A DNA stretch of 64,000 bases, taken from the NCBI GenBank assembly GCA_023897205.1, contig JAHWDD010000003.1, positions 4,715,665 through 4,779,664 of the forward strand, read 5' to 3'. Within the stretch, counting starts at the first letter, position 1, and each line of letters starts with the position of its first letter. The notes beneath the pieces are model-generated. The model saw only the letters and a list, made by a program, of their open reading frames with translations. It did not search any database and had not been told where the DNA came from. Position numbers and translations under genes: made by a program. The stretch comes from Exophiala sp. HKRS030 (taxonomy: Eukaryota; Ascomycota; Eurotiomycetes; Chaetothyriales; Herpotrichiellaceae). This document shows positions 58,676 to 64,000 of this stretch, one piece after another.

Positions 58676-59721
58676 GACGTGTCAGAGAATTGCGGCAGTC
58701 GAGAGGGTGTTGTGATGGTGGACATGAAGAGATAGGGTGGCGAATCTTCTGCCAGTCACAAAGGTACTTATTGGTGACGAGGCGCCTTGCCGTTTGGGCT
58801 CGTTGCATCTCAGTTTACTCGGGGACTTCATGAACAGGTATCATTTTAGCGGACGTCGACGTAGTGGTGTCAACACACATCAAGGAGAAGAAATGAAGGC
58901 TGCCTACTCTGAATCACGACGAACATCCTCCTGCATATAGATTATGGGTGTGAATAAGAGAAAATTCTGCAAAAACGGGTGGAAAAAAAGTTCCTGCTAG
59001 ATTCCCCATAAGCAAAAGTGCCCTGCTCAGGCTGCTGCTCAACCTGCTCATGCTTCTCTCAATACCAGTGCTCAGTCCTAATTCTGGACGCCTACTGTCA
59101 TTGACACTCAGATCGTGGCCTTTACTACGTACTTTTTTCAGATGTTTACTTGGCATGTTCGGCTTTGATTTGCTTAGAAATGTAATGCCATCCATAGAAC
59201 GGATTGCGAAAATGAAGTACTTTTATTCCATCAAAACACGTACTCCGTAGTTCTTGGTATACGACGTGGTAGTAAAAGCGGCAAGAGGGAGCGCCTAAAT
59301 AGGGTTCCCTCCTTGGAATGTTAGGGGTTAACGTCCGTCATTTATGGCGGTAAATACACTCACTTTTATAGGAAATTGTCTGCGCTGCTGACATTCCTAG
59401 ATGCGGCATGCATCGATCCAGACATGTTGTAGGCCATCGTTTTGTGCTTGGTCCGCACAGAACTGAATTTCTGTGTAATCCTCCTTGTTCTGGCCTAGTC
59501 CATCTATCAGATCCTTGAAAGTCACCTCCTCCCGATCCGATCCCATGTATATGAAAGGATTGCGTAGGGTGGAATATCGGCGTTAAGGCTGTCAGCCACG
59601 CTTAGCCAATCACGATCGCCAATTTTTAGTAGGCGTATTGTTGGAATGTGAACCTTGATTGATAGAGAATATTTTGTTTTGATCTAATTTTGACCCATAT
59701 GTGCGATTCTTCAACTAAATT
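58676..59721. other. Intergenic region, no gene seen
   Basis: Open frames on both strands have no resemblance to known proteins. The sequence is AT-richer than the conserved part of the window. Confidence 0.4.
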
Positions 59722-61081
59722 TTGACGCAGAAGCAGGCCCATAATAGACAACCGCAAGTTCAGCAGATTCCTTGTGAGCAAGATGTTCTCACATTCTTCA
59801 TGCTTGCAGCCTGTCCTAGAAATACAGCATCCATATGTCTTGGTGTTGCTGCCAAAGCCGCGATTGTCACAGGCCTACATCATTCGCAGGACTACCCGGG
59901 TCTTGATAGCGTTGAGTGTCGTCTGAGGTACAAGTGCGAAACCCCTCTGATGCCTCCACGAATCGATTTGTTAGACCCTGAATACAAAAAGGTCTACGAA
60001 ACATCGACGTACTGACCAGTTTCGTTTTGGACAGACCCAAGAACTTACAGGACCTGCAGTGCGATCCGGCACAAATCAGACCGAAATGAGAAACAATAAT
60101 GCCTCTGGGCATATGCGACTCGCATTCAATGCAGTTCTCAAGGGAGGCTCGTTGTTGGGGGATATCACTAGCAGACTCAGCCCAGGTAATATAGTTCAGA
60201 TTCCTACCGCTGAGGGTTTGCTCGAGCAGCTACGCAAGTGGACCCAGAGTCTACTTCCAAATATTGTTCAATTCAGCCCCGAAACGCGCAATGATGCTTC
60301 GCTAGACATTACAGATCGACAACTGCTCGCCGACAACATGCTTGTCTCCTGTGTGTACTACTTTGCTGAAATTCCCATCACGAGGTCCTTCCTCATTGCT
60401 TATTTAGTATCACGCCTTCGTGGATAAGCGCCTGATAAACTCATCAGTGATCCGGACAAAGCATCAGATGTTGATCTCAAAACAACAAACTCTCAAATTT
60501 TGGCCAGATCAGTGTGAACTCAGCGATATGTATGGCAGATTTGTGCCAGCAGCCTACATTATGCAATTTCTACTTTCGAAATTTGAGTCTGCTAACCTAC
60601 GAACTCCCACCCTTCTCTCTGCGGTCTTTCTCAACATCATTAACCATACACCTTTCTCGCGCCTCCACAGACCGACATTTATTTGATTAGAGCCTGGATA
60701 TTCAGTGCAGGGCTCGTTCTTGGATTTTCAATATTTGCCGGCGAGCCTCGAAAAGATATTGAGGACTCCTGCAAAGCCGCCTGTGACGTTCTCGACAGCA
60801 CCGCTGCCACAAGCCCCCAGACACTGCTTTATCACGAAATACTCATTAGCATGTCCGACGCCGTCGTCAAGTATCGCTATCGAGTATCGGCTGAGGCGCG
60901 CCGCAAGGTCCAGCATTACATGGACAAAGTTCTGGTCATTCACCCTCTACAACACATGGATGATATCACTCAAGACTATCTGACCTCTGAAATTGCCACT
61001 GGGGACGCGGATTACCAGCACGCTAATGCCTCGGTTGACCCTGTGCATACGTGCATGTACTTGACTCGAGTTCCAGCATAG
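59722..61081 (+). pseudogene. Fungal transcription factor (Fungal_trans type) pseudogene
   Basis: Three frames in series read as the middle-homology region of Zn2Cys6 regulators: ILTFFML-like LTFFMLAACPRNTASICLGV, AAIVTGLHHSQDYPGLDSVE, then LLEQLRKWTQSLLPN, DNMLVSCVYYFAEIPITRSF, and finally AGLVLGFSIFAGEPRKD with SPQTLLYHEILISMSDAVVK and RRKVQHYMDKVLVIHPLQHM. The expected RRVWW segment after DSVE is missing, and there are stops or frame changes at about 60013, 60427 and 60684. No zinc cluster lies just upstream. It is a decayed regulator gene. Confidence 0.78.
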
Positions 61082-62409
61082 CGGACTTCATCCGTTACCG
61101 AAGCCTGCTTTGCTCAAGTTACAATACGAGTGGGACGACCTCGACTTGCAATTAAGCGACGACCTTGTCCTGGACACCAAACATTTTGAGAAATTGTTCT
61201 ATAGCGTCGAACAAAGGCGTGCCTTATAACTATCGTGGAGGTGGTTGTGGTGGTTGACACTCCACAATCCTAATCAGCGTATTGCCCACATACCCCTTTA
61301 TTCACGCAGGATAGTTGGCAAGACGCTGGTTGACAGGTCGACAGCCCCTGGAATCCCTGAAACATCAAGATAGTCAATTCGTGGGCGCTACATTGCTTTT
61401 GCTATATGACCTGACAGCCCACAAGCTAGGGTCCACTTTTGGGATACTGGACCGCAAAAGCCCTTCCTGAGGCTCATTAGTCAAAGTAAACCTAGTGTTC
61501 GAGCACTCACCCCATTGCCTTCCAATGTTTCAATCTTCTTAGTAATCTATCCATTGTCGAGGTAGTGGCCACGACAGCTAATTGAGGGTGTAGGAAGTAA
61601 AGTGAATTTTCAACTACCCTGCCAGTGATAACCCCATCACTGTGATCAGGCGGCTATCATCCTTCGGATTGAGGTGGAGCATTTTCGGTGATCATATCAG
61701 TACCTGTGAGGGAGGGCTAGCCTGACGACTTATCCTCTGAGACAGGCTTTCTCGGATGGAGCCCATCCACAGACTGGTCGTATTAGTTGTCCCTGATGAC
61801 AATGACAGCGAAGTGCACATGCGACACCCTTCCTGAGAGCGCACTAAGGAAATGTTATGACGCCCATCGCAGCCGGAAACCAGCGGGATTTTCTCTCGGA
61901 CTTCGTCTCTGCAGGTAAAGAATCCATCCACTTTCCCACTGTCCTGATGTTGTATGTATCGAGGTCTTCCAGAGTGTTTTACATTAACCATTAACCTCTC
62001 CTCACTGCCCCTCAAACCTAGGTGACCAATGATTAATTTAAGGCGTATGTAGCTTTGAAATTGTCCCATCACCGTGGGATCACACCTCTCTACAGCTAGG
62101 GTGATGGTTGTGACGTCTCCTCAATAGGCACTGTGCGAGTTATGGAGGGGAACTAGCCTACAAAAATAGGTGCTAACAGGGCTTTTACAGTGTTAACATT
62201 TTACCGCGGCCATTGGCGAGGGCATTGGAAAAGCGTGTTGGTGGGGCAAAGATTATAGCCCCTTGCAAATCGAGACTCTGCTACACCCTTGGGTGAAGGG
62301 ACCTCGCAGCTTGCACAGCCCACCAAACAATCCTGTTGCCTGGTACGGGGACAAGCACTTGCATAGAGGTACAGCCACTGATAGAAGCCGAAAAGAAGAC
62401 AAACAGGGT
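61082..62409. other. Eroded region, no gene recognised
   Basis: A minus-strand frame at 61692-62072 is long enough to note but matches no family I can name. Otherwise no coding signal. Confidence 0.4.
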
Positions 62410-62710
62410 TGTCGCCTCCACTCACGTGACCCAGCTGTTTTGGAGGGGTCACTTAGCTATAGCTTTTCGGGAATACCTTGGGGACATACTGCCTAGCTAT
62501 ACGCACCAAGAGCTATATATCGCCCATAAAATACTACCCTGTAGTCGACGGTCGAGGGTAAATAGTTAATATTATTTACCGCCCTAGTAGCGCGAATACT
62601 AGTATATCAGCGGGTTCAGTAGTTGTGTTAGGAATGGGTCGGCTGCTTATTCTACAATGGCACTGTCACATTACACGGTTGACTCATTACGTGGTGTCGA
62701 GACTTATGTA
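62410..62710. repeat. Second CTAG-rich island, probable mobile element remnant
   Basis: Begins with a TCACGTGACC at about 62424 and has TTACGTGGTG near 62692. Between them are CTAG and TAG-rich words, TTAATATTATTTACCGCCC and AGCGCGAATACTAG, close in style to the island at 56085-56415. No open frame. Shared origin with the first island is inferred from composition and the motif. Confidence 0.45.
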
Positions 62711-62982
62711 TAGCTCTTAGCGAGTATAGCTGGCCAGCATAGTCTCGGAGGCATTCCTAGCTTCTTCCGTCCTGGACCGTCATTCTGCAGAATGCGGCAG
62801 TGCACAGCCCCTCGCTTCCACCACGACAACGACGAGTGGGGAATGGTTGAAAAGCTGTCGAGTGTCAAATATGTATTCTCCAAGGGACTTCTCTTCACTT
62901 GATATGGTCATATCCACATCTTCTGATCAAATTCCCGTGTCTGTGAGATTGACCAAAACAGAGGCCTCACTACCCGCCAAGC

Positions 62983-64000
62983 ATGCCTCCCTCAGACAAG
63001 GTCTCCCAGAAGGGCATCAGCAGGGAAAACACGGGTTTGATATCGAATGGCTACGAAAATGGCGCACCGCCGTCCTACGAGCAACATCATGTTAGCTCGG
63101 CAGCACCGCCATCCTACGCAGCAACAAAGAATACCACTGGTGCTTTTGACAACGAGTTGGATGCAGCTTTCAGCTCGCTGGCCGTGGCTCCGAACCAGCC
63201 AGATTTTCCCGAAGCAGACCACTGCCTTGCACATCTGAAACTCCTCTCCGCTTTCCACGCTCTAAAAGAGGATGTTGGATACAACGATGGCATATTTGGT
63301 CTCTGGAATGCGAAGTGTGAGATGGCGAAGGACAGAGATGCCTCGCTTGCAAAGATGCGGGACAAGAGATGGGCGCTATACATTGCGAGAGCTGCAGAGC
63401 GATTTCAGGATTGGTGGCTAAAGGTGCTGTGCAATATGGAGCCATCCAGGCGACTCGAGGGCAAAGACTTGACTTCTGGTGCAAGTAACTATACGGATTT
63501 TACAAAGGCGGGACAGGCTAGGCAGTGGACGCCAGCAATTCTACCACCTCTAGGTTAGGAGAAATGGTTGTGTGATCGTTGACGTAAGCTAAACATCACA
63601 GACGTTCTTATGGTTTGGCATTCTTTCATGCTTAATCCTCGATCATACCTGGAAGATTGTGTCCGATTTGGATTGAAAGATCTTTGGGCCACTGGTATGC
63701 CATGGACCGCAGTGAACGCAGCGATCGATACAAGGTTCAACTACTCGGCCCCAGAAGAAGCGAAGATAAACTTCGCTGTCACTGGCCATGAATGGGAAAA
63801 TGAGCAGGATCCCATGACGAAAAAACTTCGCTGTCCTAGGTGTTCCCAGGATTTAGAAGTCCCGTGGACGACTTGTTGCGCGGCAGAGAAAACCACTTCT
63901 CGCGAGTACGTGTCACACTGAAATCTTGATTTATGCTAATCTACCTTAGGCTGGTAGACATGTATGGTTGCGGTTATGGGGATCGGAACTTCGCTCATGT
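62983..64000 (+). CDS. Glycine-rich-domain (GRDP-like) protein, cut by window edge
   Basis: Exons 62983-63553, 63602-63911 and from 63950 to the edge. The N-terminus is disordered with two PPSY-type motifs (GAPPSYEQHH, APPSYAATK), which often bind WW domains of ubiquitin ligases. The conserved part has FPEADHCLAHLKLLSAFHAL, KWALYIARAAERFQDWW-like sequence and, after the first intron, DVLMVWHSFMLNPRSYLEDC, GMPWTAVNAAIDTRFNYSAP and CPRCSQDLEVPWTTCC, the DUF1399/GRDP pattern widespread in fungi. The third exon reads YGCGYGDRNFAH, as in homologues; its intron is only 38 bases, so this junction is less certain. Molecular function is unknown. Confidence 0.8.

Noticed and set aside
1..64000. tRNA or rRNA genes and CRISPR arrays
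   Set aside because: I looked for tRNA B-box-like GGTTCGAATCC words and found only partial matches inside protein genes; the only short direct repeats are microsatellites and the ankyrin units. A covariance-model scan would be decisive.

Overview
The window is nuclear DNA of a filamentous ascomycete (Pezizomycotina). The evidence is short GT-AG introns of about 43-120 bases, genes on both strands with no operons, and fungus-restricted families (Dug2, Mdm34/ERMES, UapA-type purine permease, a fungal NACHT-ankyrin receptor). Several features would fit a eurotiomycete such as a black yeast relative, but nothing here fixes the genus.

Left part (1-23.3 kb) is ordinary, well conserved housekeeping sequence: an isoaspartyl peptidase/asparaginase (cut by the window edge), the glutathione-degradation subunit Dug2, a secreted PLC-like phosphodiesterase, the ER protein CCDC47, the ER-mitochondria tether Mdm34, a sugar transporter, a uric acid-xanthine permease and coronin. 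Exon models were built by joining reading frames at GT-AG sites; coronin, both transporters, Tim17, Hul4, the FMO and the NLR each sum to an exact multiple of three.

Middle part (23.3-39 kb) is gene-poor and eroded: a broken Zn2Cys6 motif, a possible small spliced gene, a conserved secreted protein with a frame slip in an Asn/Gln repeat, a dead aldehyde dehydrogenase, a dead GMC oxidoreductase, a truncated SRPK-like kinase and a Ser/Thr-rich single-pass membrane protein. Three conserved genes in the window (Dug2, Mdm34, the secreted protein) change frame inside low-complexity sequence, so either assembly indels or real lesions must be considered.

From 39 to 48 kb conserved genes return: a membrane protein of unknown function, Tim17, the HECT ligase Hul4 with an AZUL-like zinc finger, and a flavin monooxygenase.

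From 48.5 to 62.7 kb lies an accessory block: a PD-(D/E)XK-like protein, a fragment of a nucleoside-phosphorylase sensor domain, a nine-exon NACHT-ankyrin receptor with near-identical ankyrin repeats, two CTAG-rich islands carrying TCACGTGA-like motifs, fragments of an Hsp70-like protein and of other fungal families, and a decayed transcription factor. One island supplies the last codons of a neighbouring gene model. The window ends in the first exons of a glycine-rich-domain (GRDP-like) protein. The accessory block is the most interesting part: it shows domain shuffling around an innate-immunity type receptor.
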